A stretch of 64,000 nt of DNA from Usnea hakonensis. Taxonomy: Eukaryota; Ascomycota; Lecanoromycetes; Lecanorales; Parmeliaceae. The notes beneath the pieces were generated by a model. That model made no database searches, had not been told where the DNA came from, and saw only the letters and a program-made list of their open reading frames with translations. The translations under genes were made by a program, and so were the position numbers. Positions 11,610 through 21,971 of the stretch are shown here, in pieces. Every line of letters starts with the position of its first letter. Position 1 is the stretch's first letter. The stretch spans positions 62,001 to 126,000 of the forward strand of contig BLJB01000317.1 in assembly GCA_013423325.1 (NCBI GenBank). Reading direction: 5' to 3'.

Positions 11610-12333
11610 TCACATGTCCAGAGGCGTAGTCGCACTTGCCCAGCTTGACGCGGGTCTTCTTGAAGAGTAAGTGTCTGCTGCGGTACGGTGCCGAGAAGGC
11701 ATAAGCCGAAGGTGTGCTCCAGGTCTGGCTTTGAGATTGTAGGACGTCAGCGGCGGTGGAGGCGGTGGCGGTGAGATGTCTCTTGTGTAGCGGGTGTCTC
11801 TTGTGTAGTGAGATGTGGATCGCTGGCTTCTTTCCCCGCGGGAATCTAGTCTATCATAAACTACCGTGTGGGGCTCTGTTCTGAGATGATGCTCTGTTTG
11901 TGGACGATGCTCCGACTGAGGATGATACTGGGATCTCTGGTGATGATGATCCGGAGTTTGATGGTATTCCAGTTCTTCATACTGCCGTTTTGGAGGCCTC
12001 GAGTCATACGAGTCAAGCAGTAAGAGTGGTTTCTTCGGAGTTTTTGAAATTTGTTTGTTGTTGGAGTTGCAGCCATTTGGTCGGGTACAGCTGAAATACT
12101 CAAGAACGGGTCGGAGAGCGTCTACTGGATCAACCTCGACCTTGCGTTTGGGGTGCTTTGGGCGTACCCATGCCATTGTGGATAGGCTTTCGAAGATGGA
12201 GCTTGCTAATGCTTTGATAATGGCGTTCAAAGAAAATGTAGAGTGTTGGCTCACAGATATTGGAACGACAAAGGGGTGCCTTGTCGATATGTTCTTTCAG
12301 TTGCAGGTCCGTCAGAATCGAAAGGTTGGACAT
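11610..12333 (-). CDS. Hypothetical Pro/His/Arg-rich protein
   Basis: Not recognised. A long open frame (12254 to 11610) begins without ATG, so a 5' exon is likely: ATG 12333 opens MSNLSILTDLQLKEHIDKAP, and a short intron with donor GTGAGC near 12254 and tandem AG acceptors (CAAAG and CATTAG) would join it in frame to LASSIFESLSTMAWVRPK. The protein is basic and low-complexity: a His/Gln/Arg-rich stretch (EYHQTPDHHHQRSQYHPQ), an Arg/Thr stretch with YTRDTRYTRD, then seven prolines. An alternative long ORF on the plus strand (12055-12621) overlaps it; I prefer the minus strand because a spliced start exists. The intron (44 or 49 nt) is at the lower limit for fungi. Function unknown. Confidence 0.42.
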
Positions 12334-13097
12334 GGTGAATCACGCTGTTGTTGTTGTTTTCCAGCCTTTGCTTTTCTCCTGTCGAGATGGCTGGGGAGGC
12401 TGGTATCGGAAATATTCCGCCTGGCTTGGCATGGGCTTGGCATAGGCTTGGCACTAGCCTTGGCATTGCCGGACTGCTATAAACTTTGCAAGACTGCACT
12501 TTGCTTTTGCAATGTTTGCAATGACAGCGAGATCAATATACCCAGATCATATCCGGAAAGACTCTTAGTCGTATTTCACGCTGTCCTGCGGCTTGAGGAC
12601 AACAATGGCTTCCATGTCTGAAGCAGTCCGCGGATGAATCCGGGAGTTCTCGTCCTTCTTTTCCTCAACAGTCAATTTAGTGGACAATCGCCCAAGAGTT
12701 TCCGCCGAAACCAAGAATTGCTGCATGATGACTTCACGCTTAAATTTTCATCAATGATCGTGCTGGTTGCCAAACCTGATGGTTTGCAGATGCCTCACCA
12801 ATGACGTTTGCCCAAAAGCCTCCTCTCTCAATTTTGATAGGCCTTTGCGTTCGCTTTGTGGAAGAAAGTTGTTTCTCGGTCAAATACCCATGTGCAGAGT
12901 GCTATGGATGCCCGTTGAACATTCTCGGATGTTGCCGATAATCTTCACCACCTTCCTATTCTGTCTCTTGGAGTCTTAGTGATGGCCCTACCTGTCTACC
13001 CCTCATATTCTTGGCTTGGCAATCCTTCTACTTGCATGATGGATTTCTGCTTCTCACTTTTTGCTTTGTACGTGCGAAATCATTTACTCACCTTCCA
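12334..13097. other. Intergenic region
   Basis: Between divergent genes; no supported ORF. It should contain the promoter of the gamma-glutamyltranspeptidase. Confidence 0.5.
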
Positions 13098-15330
13098 ATG
13101 TATCAACTCCTTTCCTACTTGGCCTTGGCGTTGGTGCTGGGCCAATCAGCGTTGGCCTGGGCTCCTCCTGCATCTGGGTACAAGCGTAGTAGTGACCAAC
13201 ATGAACTTAAGGATAGATTAGGAGCAGTTGCTTCTGAGAGTTCAGTATGCAGCAAAATTGGAGTCGATCTTATCAAAGATGGCGGAAATGCTGCAGATGC
13301 TGTATGTCTGCAAGAGTTGCGCAAATCGCACTTGGAGCTTGCTAATCGGGATGATATCCAATTTGCAGTTGGTTGGCACAGTTTTCTGTGTAGGTGTGAT
13401 TGGCATGTATCACAGCGGACTCGGAGGTGGTGGTTTCATGATCGTACGCGGCAGCAATGGCTCGTACGAATTTATCGACTTTCGTGAAAAGGCACCAGCT
13501 GCAGCATTCAGGGACATGTACAACAATGACACAGACCTCTCTTTATTCGGAGGCCTTGCAAGTGGAGTCCCTGGTGAACTTCGTGGCACCGAATATTTGC
13601 ACAAGCACTATGGGAAACTCCCTTGGGCACACGTCATGAGACCGGCCATCAATCTTGCACGCAATGGCTTCACAGTCACCCAAGATTTAGTCAATTATGA
13701 GAACGAAGCGATCGCCGATGGACCCAACTTCCTCGCTAAAAATCCAGATTTTGCCATTGATTTCGCGCCCAATGGAACACTCCTCGGTCTGAATGAGACC
13801 ATCACACGCCGGCGCTACGCAGACACCCTTGAAACCATCTCTAAAAGAGGCGCTGATGCTTTCTATACTGGGCCCATTGCAAATGCTACGATCCAGGCTT
13901 TGAAAGCCGCCAATGGGACGATGACGCTAGAGGATTTGAAAAATTACACTGTCGCTATACGGAAACCCGCGCAAATTACGTACCGAGACTACAAGCTGAC
14001 AGCTTGCTCTGCACCCTCATCAGGCACAGTCGCTTTATCTATCATGAAGACTATTGAGGGTTACAGTGACATTGGCGAGGCTTCGACCCTGAATCTTAGC
14101 ACTCATCGCCTTGACGAGGCAATGAGGTTTGCCTATGGGGAGGTGAATACTTTAGCATTGTGTCCACTGCTCTATCAGAAACGAAAAGAGTGACGCTGAC
14201 CTGAACAGCGAGCCAATCTAGGTGATCCACTATACGACCCAGGCCTCAACGAATACCAACAAGAAATGCTCAACGAAACCACCGCCGAACGAGTCCGCAG
14301 CAAGATCTCAGATTTCCATACCCTAAACGTCTCAGCCTACGATCCCACCGGTCTCCAATCCCTCGAAACGTAAGCCCCTTGACCCCATGCCCCCATCCAT
14401 AACACCCCCCTAACCCCCCAATCCAAACCATCAGCCACGGCACCTCCCACGTCGTCACAGCAGACGCCTCAGGCATGGCCATCTCCCTCACCACAACCGT
14501 AAACCTCCTCTTCGGCAGCCAGCTCGTCGTCCCCGAAACGGGCGTCATCATGAACAATGAGATGAACGACTTCTCAATCCCGAATCAGTCAAACGCTTTC
14601 GGCTATAGACCTTCGCCGGCCAATTTCATCGAACCGGGGAAACGCCCTTTGTCATCTATCTCCCCTACGATTGTGGAGTACCGCGATAATGGGACATTAT
14701 ATTTTGTGATTGGGTCGGCCGGGGGGAGTCGCATTATTACGGCCACGGTGCAGAATTTGTGGCATGTGCTTGATCAGAATGAGACGGTGAAGGAGAGTCT
14801 GGTGGAACCAAGACTGCATGATCAAGTACGTTTATACTGCTTTTCTTCCTAGCCCTGCCCTCTTTCTTCCATCCCCTTCTTCTAAACCCATTACCCCCTA
14901 ACCCCTCCTTTCCCACCTTCCTCCCCGCCTTTCTTCCCTCCTTTCACCCCCCCCCCCCCCCCCCTTTCCCCCCCCCTTCCCCCCCCCCCCCCCCCCATTT
15001 CTTTCCCCTCCTGCTTTTCCCCTTCTCCCCCTCCCCCCAACCCCCCTCCTCTTTCCCCTCCTGCCTTTCCCCTTCCCCCCCTCCCCCCAACCCCCCTCTT
15101 CCTTCCCTCCCTAACACCCTCCCCCCTCCAACTAGCTCGAACCAAACCTCGTCTCCTTCGAATACGCCTACGACAACGCAACCACGGCCTTTATGAAATC
15201 TCTCGGCCATAATATAACGTGGGTCGCGCCGGGATTGTCGACGGCGCAGGGCTTGAGGAGGTTGCCGAATGGCACATTTGAGGCGGCGGGGGAACCGAGG
15301 CAGAGGGATTCGGGGGGGTTGGCGGTTTGA
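13098..15330 (+). CDS. Gamma-glutamyltranspeptidase (secreted)
   Basis: Cleaves gamma-glutamyl bonds of glutathione and related compounds, transferring the glutamyl group to water or amino acids. Exons: 13098-13301, 13369-14142, 14209-14369, 14435-14825, 15136-15330; product 574 aa. Start chosen at MYQLLSYLALALVLGQ, which gives a signal peptide. Family motifs: GGNAADA, HSGLGGGGFM, DFREKAP, RFAYGERANLGDP, the nucleophile Thr (about residue 383) in HGTSH just after the exon 3/4 junction, TTTVNLLFGSQ, GVIMNNEMNDFS, and GSAGGSRI of the oxyanion region. Autocleavage before Thr383 would give the two subunits. Several NxT/S sites fit secretion. The start ATG lies after an in-frame upstream reading frame; only the ATG at 13098 gives the signal peptide at the N-terminus. 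Intron 4 is anomalous (310 nt, poly-C). Confidence 0.93.
14947..15100. repeat. Poly-C tracts and 50-bp tandem duplication inside GGT intron 4
   Basis: Runs of 18 C (14947-14964), 9 C (14968-14976) and 18 C (14979-14996) are followed by two 50-bp units, 15001-15050 and 15051-15100, that differ at three C/T positions. All sense-strand sequence is pyrimidine. Confidence 0.92.
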
Positions 15331-16896
15331 TAGGTTGGTGTGGGGGGGGGGGTGGGAAACCGAGTACATAATCTCGCAATTGATGGATTATGTAACGAAG
15401 GGTTGGACTCTTCGGCTAGGGAGCAACTTTTCTCCAAGCGGGTAGAGAATTCAGCCTCGAAGTCTCCGTCTCTAGCGGTCATCGGGACAAGCCAGTCGAC
15501 CGAGAGCCCCTTTGCAGGATACCCTTCCATGTCCTTATCTTATGCCCAAGGTCTCTTGTGAAGATGGAGTCTTGCAATCGCGGGAGCTCTTAACGTGATA
15601 GTTTAACGCCATGACCTCCTTGTAAGCCTTCGGGCCCTATCGGCACTTGAAGGGTCTACTATTGGGATCTTTAGGTATACACTTAAGTTCATGCAAACTC
15701 ATCACCTCCCGTCTCTCACTGGAGTAGAGTAGCTGCATCCCTCGTCGTGATTCTTGCCCTTAATCTTCCAGAGAGTGGGCGCGTCCCGACTATTACCCCC
15801 GTACTGCGCCCTACCTAATTCCTGGGCTTTCCCTCTGGGATGCCAAAAAAAAAAAATGTCCGTATCTTAAGCCCAAGGTCTCGCGTGAGAAGAGCGAGTC
15901 TTACAAATTGTGTCGATTTTGCCGTGATTAGCAAGCGGCTCAAAGGAGATGTCGTAAGTGGTCGCTCGCTGTCAAGCCATTATTTTATTCACGAGGTTCA
16001 CGGAGAGAATGTCGTCAACAAGATATACTATTCATCGTTCATCCAGGCCACCTCGATCCCCGGAGCCACTAGTAAGTTTTGCTCCTCCACCTAAGTTTCC
16101 AGGTCTTCAATTCTTAGCTTTCGATGTTAGATGGGAGCCCACCGCCGCTAAAATGTTGCCTGTCTGCGCAAATCGGGATGCGGATACAGTCTGCAGGCGA
16201 CGATTTCTATTACATCCAGCGTGAGCAAAAGGTCCCTTGTGGGTACATTGGCACCAGCAATCTATGTAGTTCCTTGCTATCGCTCAAGAACATCAGGTGT
16301 AGGGGCAGTTCGGTACTGTGAGAGCTGTCGTTGGTGACTGAAGGGAGGTCTATGTGTAAGAGGTTGTTCTGGTCAGATACTGATTTGCCATGCGTAGGCT
16401 TTCGAACGAGTGTTATAATGATCTGTGTCAACCATATCTTCGTATGAGGTGAGCGTTCCCCTCCCTCCCCTCCCTCCTGCCAAGCCCGGCCCCGCGCAGC
16501 TATAATATCTCCCCCAGGCTATCACTGGCATAAGCAATTGTTAACCGCAGCTATAGGATCCTGTCGGGCGCTGGGTCCATCTATTTTATTACAATCGAGC
16601 TCTCAAAGACGCTAGAACTCCACCGAAAGTTTGGCCATATTGAATCGGGAGACTCGCTCTGACCCCATGATAACCCCTCTTTTTGATCACAATCCCACTA
16701 AACTTCACCACGGCTCAGATTGATACATTTCCGTAATATGATGTACAAGAGTTAAAACTAGTCTCTACTGTTGTACGATATCCTTTATCGGCCAGTCTGA
16801 ATTTGCCGTATTTTGGAGCAAGCGTGGGCTGGAGATTTCATTGAGTATTCGGGATGAGCTTAAGGTATCTTCGCAGCTTTTTTTGGATGAGCTTCT
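15331..16896. other. Intergenic region with a diverged direct repeat
   Basis: No gene recognised. It marks the passage from the gene-dense left arm into the repeat-rich block and contains the repeat pair at 15529-15577 and 15856-15906. Confidence 0.5.
15529..15906. repeat. Pair of diverged ~50-bp direct repeats
   Basis: Copies at 15529-15577 and 15856-15906 share ATGTCC(T/G)TATCTTA(T/A)GCCCAAGGTCTC and a following GTGA..AGTCTT.CAA, about 280 bp apart. Differences are mostly single bases. Confidence 0.7.
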
Positions 16897-17564
16897 TCAG
16901 CACGCTTGCCGCAGTATTGGTGTTTCGCCGGCGTCGATTGGTAAGAGAAAGAAGTTCCCACTGTCAAGGGATCCCTCAACGCTGATGTGCATCAGCAAGC
17001 AGTCGTCAGATGAATTCATACGCAATCTGGAGCCGCTTCCCAAAATGTTTGCAGCCAGTTCGGGGTCGAGTGGATGCGGTACGATATGAGTAGCTCGAAT
17101 ATCCTCCTCTGAAAGCTTCAGGATTACCCCAAAGTCGACTTGCTTAGCATAACGTTCTTTTTTCTTGGGGGTAGCTTGCCTTCTGTAAATCAAGTCTGGT
17201 TGGCTCTCCAGGATCTTTATCAATGCCTGCGTGAAGAAGGAAGAGTGGATAAAATGTGAAGCTTTTGAAGGGATGGTTTTGGAAGTGTTGGTAGAATCCG
17301 CCTGATGTGCATTGTGCTGCATGACTCAACCTCCGCTAGACGAGGCAGCTGACCCTGGATCATAGCTTTGAGCAAAGAGGTGTCCATGAAATACAACATG
17401 GATGCAATCTGGCGACGTGCAAAATCCATCCCCTTTGGTGGTTCTTGGCTTATTGTCCGAAGCTGTGTAGGCTCGCCTTTATTCTCTTCCTCAATGATAG
17501 CAATGGCGAGACCTTCTTTGCCGAGCTCATCCAACGCTTTCAGTGAAAGAAGGGAAGAGGCCAC
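16897..17564 (-). pseudogene. HNH-nuclease-like fungal ORF, broken
   Basis: Two overlapping minus frames (17564-17220 and 17322-16897) seem to be parts of one gene. The second contains EEDIRATHIVPHPLDPELAA, then NSSDDCLLMHISVE and LDSGNFFLLPID. This order (xHIVP, then a D/N-rich turn, LLMH.S.E, D.G.F.L.P.D) is that of the HNH-type domain in many fungal proteins, in which the first His and the later N/H pair bind metal. The first frame (MASSLLSLKALDELGKEGLA) would be the N-terminal part. No clean intron joins the frames, and the ORF stops soon after the domain, so I call it broken. Activity and partner unknown; a mobile-element origin is possible from its surroundings. Confidence 0.42.
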
Positions 17565-17717
17565 GACAGAAACCGCGTGAATGCTGATGTGGAATGTGGA
17601 AGAAAGATAGAGGAGATATGGGAGGAAGAGTCCTACTTATGGGCAGGATATACGAGTGAATGATCTTAGACGTGTATTCACGGTCGGGTGTACCGAGAAA
17701 GGAGAATTTGAAGAGCG

Positions 17718-17966
17718 TCAAGAAAGATGTTGAGAGATGAACGTAGCAGCCGAGAAGAAAATGTCGTAGTCTCTTGTCCGAACCCATACCCAGGCAGTCT
17801 CAGCCCTCTCCGATTTCGCGCAGAAGCAGGTACGGCATCCCATGACTGCGTTGTGACAGAGAAAACCAGCAGTGTCAGCTTGTTGGGGCATATCGCCCAA
17901 CAATGATATTGCAAGGGCGCAAACGGTAGTCATAGCACCGGTACCACCTATTTCACCCACACTCAA
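17718..17966 (-). pseudogene. Possible transposase remnant (Cys-rich segment)
   Basis: Open frame with the segment LLGDMPQQADTAGFL followed by CHNAVMGCRTCFCAKSERA. A GD.PQ..(x)AGF..H....CR.C pattern occurs in large fungal transposase-like proteins (Tnp2-like group). The frame ends soon after, and the continuing similarity seems to pass to another frame. Identification is tentative; no terminal repeats were found. Confidence 0.25.
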
Positions 17967-18011
17967 AGCTCACAAGCCTAATGACACCACTATTGTCGAA
18001 GTATTGGAGGG

Positions 18012-18502
18012 TCAAACTTTCCACGTTCGAATTCCGTGGTGGCAAATCAAAATCGTACGCGAAATCACTTCTGCATGCTTGCCTTCAGCAATCCTATAAA
18101 GGCGTTAGATGACTACAATGATTACCAGAATTATTGAAGGGACTTACCTTCGATCAATTGTATCGCTGCGAATTTTATCCAAAGCAGCAGCATCAATATT
18201 AGGATCTTGTCGCTTCGCTTTCTTGACTGCGTAGCTTATAGCAGATATATCTGCCTTCTTCGCCCGTTCAATTATCTTCTCGCTCCCGGTGAAGGTATCT
18301 GTGCTGCGTCTTGAGCGCTTAGTATTTGGGTTCTCACTAAGCTCTTCATCGCGTTTTCGTTTTGGCTGCGGTCCAAGCGGCCTACCCACCTTCCCTCGAC
18401 GAGATGGTGTTGCTGGGTTAGACTGGGCTTCATTGGACTGGGCGCACAGCAAACGAGTGAGATCATTATCGGAATCTTCGGAACGTTCTTCTGTCTTGAA
18501 TT
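18012..18502 (-). CDS. 3' exons of unknown basic protein with AT-hook-like motif
   Basis: Exon 18148-18502 and terminal exon 18012-18093 are joined by a 54-nt intron (donor GTAAGT, acceptor TATAG) that keeps the frame. The encoded stretch is acidic, then strongly basic: KVGRPLGPQPKRKR resembles an AT-hook (G-R-P core in basic context) and NTKRSRRS a nuclear localisation signal; Lys-rich helices follow (IIERAKKADISAISYAVKKA). The acceptor at 18502 (TCTCGCAG) suggests more exons upstream, possibly the coiled-coil ORF at 18644-19254. A nuclear DNA-binding role is only an inference from composition. Confidence 0.4.
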
Positions 18503-18643
18503 CTGCGAGAGTGATTAGTACAACGATGACTAGAATCCAACACTTATACATAGCCATTGTAGCGGCGCGACTAATACTGGTGATCATACAACTTGCGCAA
18601 ACAAGGATTAACAAGACGAATGCAGATTTGACTGTGTTGACAA

Positions 18644-19254
18644 TTATGTAAAGTTTGACGCGATGGTGGTTGGCGGCGTTTCGAGAATTCTCTTGACTGA
18701 GATTAGTGTGGACTTCGCAAGTAATGCGCATAAGTAATCGTTGTCTTCTTTAGGAAGTCCGTATTTCGTGATTGCGTTGGCAATAGTCACCAACGTAGTG
18801 TGGTACACGCGTCCGTATCTGACTAGGAACGTCATCCCAGTTTCCTGCTCGTTGAGTTGGTGACGAAGGCTGTCATAAGAATCGCTTAGTTCGCTGTTCC
18901 TTAGGACGAGGTCTGAATTTGCATCTTGGAATACGCCGAGTTGTTCTGTCAAAGACTTTACGTTGGCGTTTGCGGTGTCAAGTTTCGCTTGTAGGTCTAG
19001 TAGTGACGGGTCTGGCACCGCTAGCATGTCTGCAAAGCCGCGTCTCTTCTTTGGCGTTAGAGCAGGCTTCAATGGTGTTTCAACTGACTTGACGGAGGCA
19101 ACTGATGGGGCTTTCTTGGTAGGGGTTGCAGTAACGGATAGAGCCTTCTTGGTGGGCATTTCAAGCAGTGCTTCCACTGACTCCGGTGACTCGGCCGACT
19201 TCAGTTCCACCTTTCGTTTGCGCGTCTGTGTTGGTGGGATATTGTCTTCAGCTG
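18644..19254 (-). CDS. Unknown coiled-coil ORF with Lys/Thr-Pro repeats
   Basis: Open frame starting after a good acceptor (TTTTTCCTCCTGACAG) at 19254, so it is probably an internal exon. It begins with a basic patch (TQTRKRKVELK), then two similar units MPTKKALSVTATPTKKAPSV, then a heptad-like coiled coil (LLDLQAKLDTANANVKSLTE). It ends at a stop near 18644. It may join the 18.0-18.5 kb exons but I found no convincing donor. Function unknown. Confidence 0.35.
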
Positions 19255-19305
19255 CTGTCAGGAGGAAAAAGATAGCCTATCTTTTTTAGAAAGCCATAGA
19301 CGAAT

Positions 19306-19698
19306 TTATATTAGTCTATCTGTTCCTGACACCTCATGGGATTTACATCGTTCTAGCCATAACCTGGCTTCAGCGTTATTTCGGTTGTGAATTCTCTCAA
19401 CTCTAAACGTAACCTGTCTCTCATTTAAGATTTTGGGCTGGAGGACAAAGAACTGTTCCGCCGGCAATACTTTTTCAATATGTTTCATGGCGGCTCTCAG
19501 ATAGGATCGGCTCTCCTCCATCTCCTTGTCATCGTCATCCTCACAATCCATCTGCAACTCCGTAGCATCCCAATCCCGATAGCAACAGGGAGGGCCACTC
19601 GAAGAAACAGGTGATTTTAAATGAGTGGGAAGAGGTGAGAGTTGGTTCGTGAATAAATATTGATCTTTGCCAGGAGTACAATAAAACAAGTGGCCCAA
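19306..19698 (-). CDS. Unknown acidic ORF
   Basis: 130-codon frame; the middle is acidic (DCEDDDDKEMEESRS) and the end basic (NERQVTFRVERIHNRNNAEA). It lies between the two neighbouring minus-strand ORFs and could be an exon of the same gene. No family recognised. Confidence 0.25.
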   Translation of the reverse strand: MGHLFYCTPGKDQYLFTNQLSPLPTHLKSPVSSSGPPCCYRDWDATELQMDCEDDDDKEMEESRSYLRAAMKHIEKVLPAEQFFVLQPKILNERQVTFRVERIHNRNNAEARLWLERCKSHEVSGTDRLI

Positions 19699-19827
19699 GG
19701 ACCACTCGAAGCAAGTGGAGAGGTAATCGAGGTATCAAGAAGTGTAAGAGAATAAGAGACCCAATCAACGATTATCTCTTCAAGAATGGGTCATATCAAT
19801 CTTGAGCACCGGTTTAATCACCCTGTG

Positions 19828-20835
19828 CTATGTAATCCCCGTAGCTCGTAAGGGCGGCACTTCGTCGCTCCAGTGCCGCGATCGTTCAGTGTAGTTCTTC
19901 TCCCCGCGGGCTGTCAATCGTACCGGGTCGAATTCTCGCTCAATCTGAGTTCTCAGAATATCAAATTGAACGTTTTTTGGGGGCCTTCCAGTATCATGAA
20001 GCTCGTCATTTTGTTTCTCAGCCTCTCCCAGAGATATTTCCTCCCTACCTAGCTTTTCATGGACACTGAAGGCAGCGTCGTAGAAATCTTCGAAGAATCT
20101 TCGCCACATGAGCCCAGTGGCCAAGATTTGGCACTGGTTCAATCGGTCCCTGGCTTTGATTCCCGATCGAACAATTTCGGCACTCCAGAAATCACTTAGA
20201 TCCAGATTATCGGGTGGGAACCGATTATCTGTTTTTTCATCGTCGTAGTAGTAATCCGAAGTGATTGGTTTGCCTTCGGACCACTTTTCGGGTGCGCGTA
20301 TTGGAGGTGGAGATTGCGACGATGGAGCTGGTGCGTCTGTGGCTTCAGACATGGTGAACTTGGGAACGAACTTGGGGACGATCATGACGAGGTCATCACG
20401 AACACGCGTCGCAGCACGCGTCGCACAAATTGATGTTTGGTCCAATGGATAGAGTAGAAAACAGCGTAACAACAAGCACTGCCTTGGGAGGAATTGTATG
20501 GGGTAACGTTGAGAAACATAGTTCCATACAAGACCTGCCTGGTCGGCAAGGTAGTGATTGATTGCGTCAACTGGTAATGTGGTTGCGGGAGGTGAAAATG
20601 CCGAATGGTTGATGTTGTAGTAGATGCGCGATCCTCCATTCGTCAATTCGATGTCCGAGTGTTTGGATAGCTTCGTAAATGTACCCATCTTGTATTCGCG
20701 GTAGTCATCGTTCCCATCTAGCAAAGAATCTAGTATGAGACAGACAAGAAGCTCCAGATTTGCGATGGCGTCATTCCCAGCGTTGTGGGCCCCTTTGAAA
20801 ATAAAAGATCCTGTTGTAACTCCACTTGCCTTCAA
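19828..20835 (-). CDS. Unknown ORF: exonuclease-like N-terminal fragment plus FPPDNLDLSD module
   Basis: 335-codon frame that looks composite. Near its start, GAHNAGNDAIANLELLVCLI resembles the HNAGNDA..TL motif of fungal Gfd2/YDR514C-type RNase-H-fold exonuclease-like proteins. From an internal Met (MSEATDAPAPSSQSPPP, about 20352) it looks like a separate protein start: Pro-rich, then EKWSEGKPITSDYYYDDE and RFPPDNLDLSDFWSAEIV, a module also found at 39430-39639, then charged helices (EEISLGEAEKQNDELHD). So two genes or two decayed pieces may be fused by chance. Functions unknown. Confidence 0.35.
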   Translation of the reverse strand: MKASGVTTGSFIFKGAHNAGNDAIANLELLVCLILDSLLDGNDDYREYKMGTFTKLSKHSDIELTNGGSRIYYNINHSAFSPPATTLPVDAINHYLADQAGLVWNYVSQRYPIQFLPRQCLLLRCFLLYPLDQTSICATRAATRVRDDLVMIVPKFVPKFTMSEATDAPAPSSQSPPPIRAPEKWSEGKPITSDYYYDDEKTDNRFPPDNLDLSDFWSAEIVRSGIKARDRLNQCQILATGLMWRRFFEDFYDAAFSVHEKLGREEISLGEAEKQNDELHDTGRPPKNVQFDILRTQIEREFDPVRLTARGEKNYTERSRHWSDEVPPLRATGIT

Positions 20836-21185
20836 GCTCCTTCATCTTCACGATGGCCAAATGAGATTCTGATAGCAGACTGACCTTAGCACTGATACCA
20901 TACGCATTATACCGGAGATATTGAAAGATCCGCTGTCCACACATTCTAGAGTTAATAAGACTCGAACTGCGCTCCCTCTAGGCCGGCAATGATTTTTCCA
21001 CTCTTGAGACACGACTCGAGCCTATAACTGCCCTGTGGTGGACTTGAACAAGATACTGTTTAGGATTTATCACCATAACTTCACGCATTATCTTTGCATC
21101 TTTTGCTTCTCGAGAACTTCTCGTAGATTGCACATCTCAGCTGCCGTCTGTACTGTTTTGCTGACATAGTCATTATAGTGTTATC

Positions 21186-21655
21186 CTACCACCAGTCGAC
21201 CACAGTCATAATAACCATCCTTCTCCTCGTACTGCGGTGTTGCAGCTGGACGACTCCTGGGTGGAGTACGGCCTGCAAATTCGGAAATTCAGTGAAATCG
21301 GTTGCTGCTTGTTCCGTAGTGTCAGTTGTGACGGCGGGGTCACCTGCCTTATTTTCTTCAGGCATGGGGCTGCTCGAATCGTCATTATCTAAGCCTCCCG
21401 ATATGGCGTAAAGTCCAGTGGTTGGCGACTTTGTAGCATCGGCCGAGCCATCCATTATGCCTATTTCCATTGTGGTGCGAGGTCATTCAAGCGTGACGTC
21501 CATTTCCTTTGCCGCATCTTCCTCTTCTAAAACAAGTCCTGTAGTGGTAGGCTGCTGATGCCACTCATTGAATTCATCGGCGGCCGCATGGACTTGTTCG
21601 TATAGGGCAAGGAACTGGTCATACTTGTTATTATCCAATACGTCTATATTGTCCA
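21186..21655 (-). pseudogene. Unknown acidic ORF broken by one TGA
   Basis: One frame runs from about 21655 (LFVDNIDVLDNNKYDQF) through EEEDAAKEMDV to a single TGA near 21494, then goes on in the same frame from MEIGIMDGSADATKSP to 21186. The TGA lies where CGA would fit, a C-to-T change. No family recognised. Confidence 0.3.
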
Positions 21656-21971
21656 CGAACAACTTCTATAGAAATTGAAGCTCGTCCTTGCTAAGTTGAT
21701 AGCCTTTCAGTGCTTCGATAATGGTAGCCACACCTGGCTTACTTACTTCGAGAGCACCAATAAACCATTGCTTTTGAATACCAACTTGCTATACTAATAG
21801 CACCAATCCACTAGTCCATTGAGTCTTCCGCTGCCTTGTTGCTACTGAATCTACAGCTCAGCCGTCCTTGCTTAGCTGTCTCTGAACATTTGATCCTGTT
21901 CCTTGATATCCTCGGCCAGCATATTTTCGCCTTGGGCCTTGCGGATGTCTTCATAGGATTTCTTCATAGGA

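Noticed and set aside
12055..12621. Long plus-strand ORF of 188 codons
   Set aside because: It overlaps the minus-strand unknown gene, which has a plausible spliced start; the plus ORF is Cys/Leu-rich with no family or splice signals.
14891..15369. Two Gly/Arg-rich minus ORFs
   Set aside because: Antisense of the pyrimidine-only GGT intron and last exon.
18018..18036. Possible tRNA T-arm (CCACG TTCGAATTC CGTGG)
   Set aside because: Loop is nine bases and no acceptor, D or anticodon arm fits on either strand.
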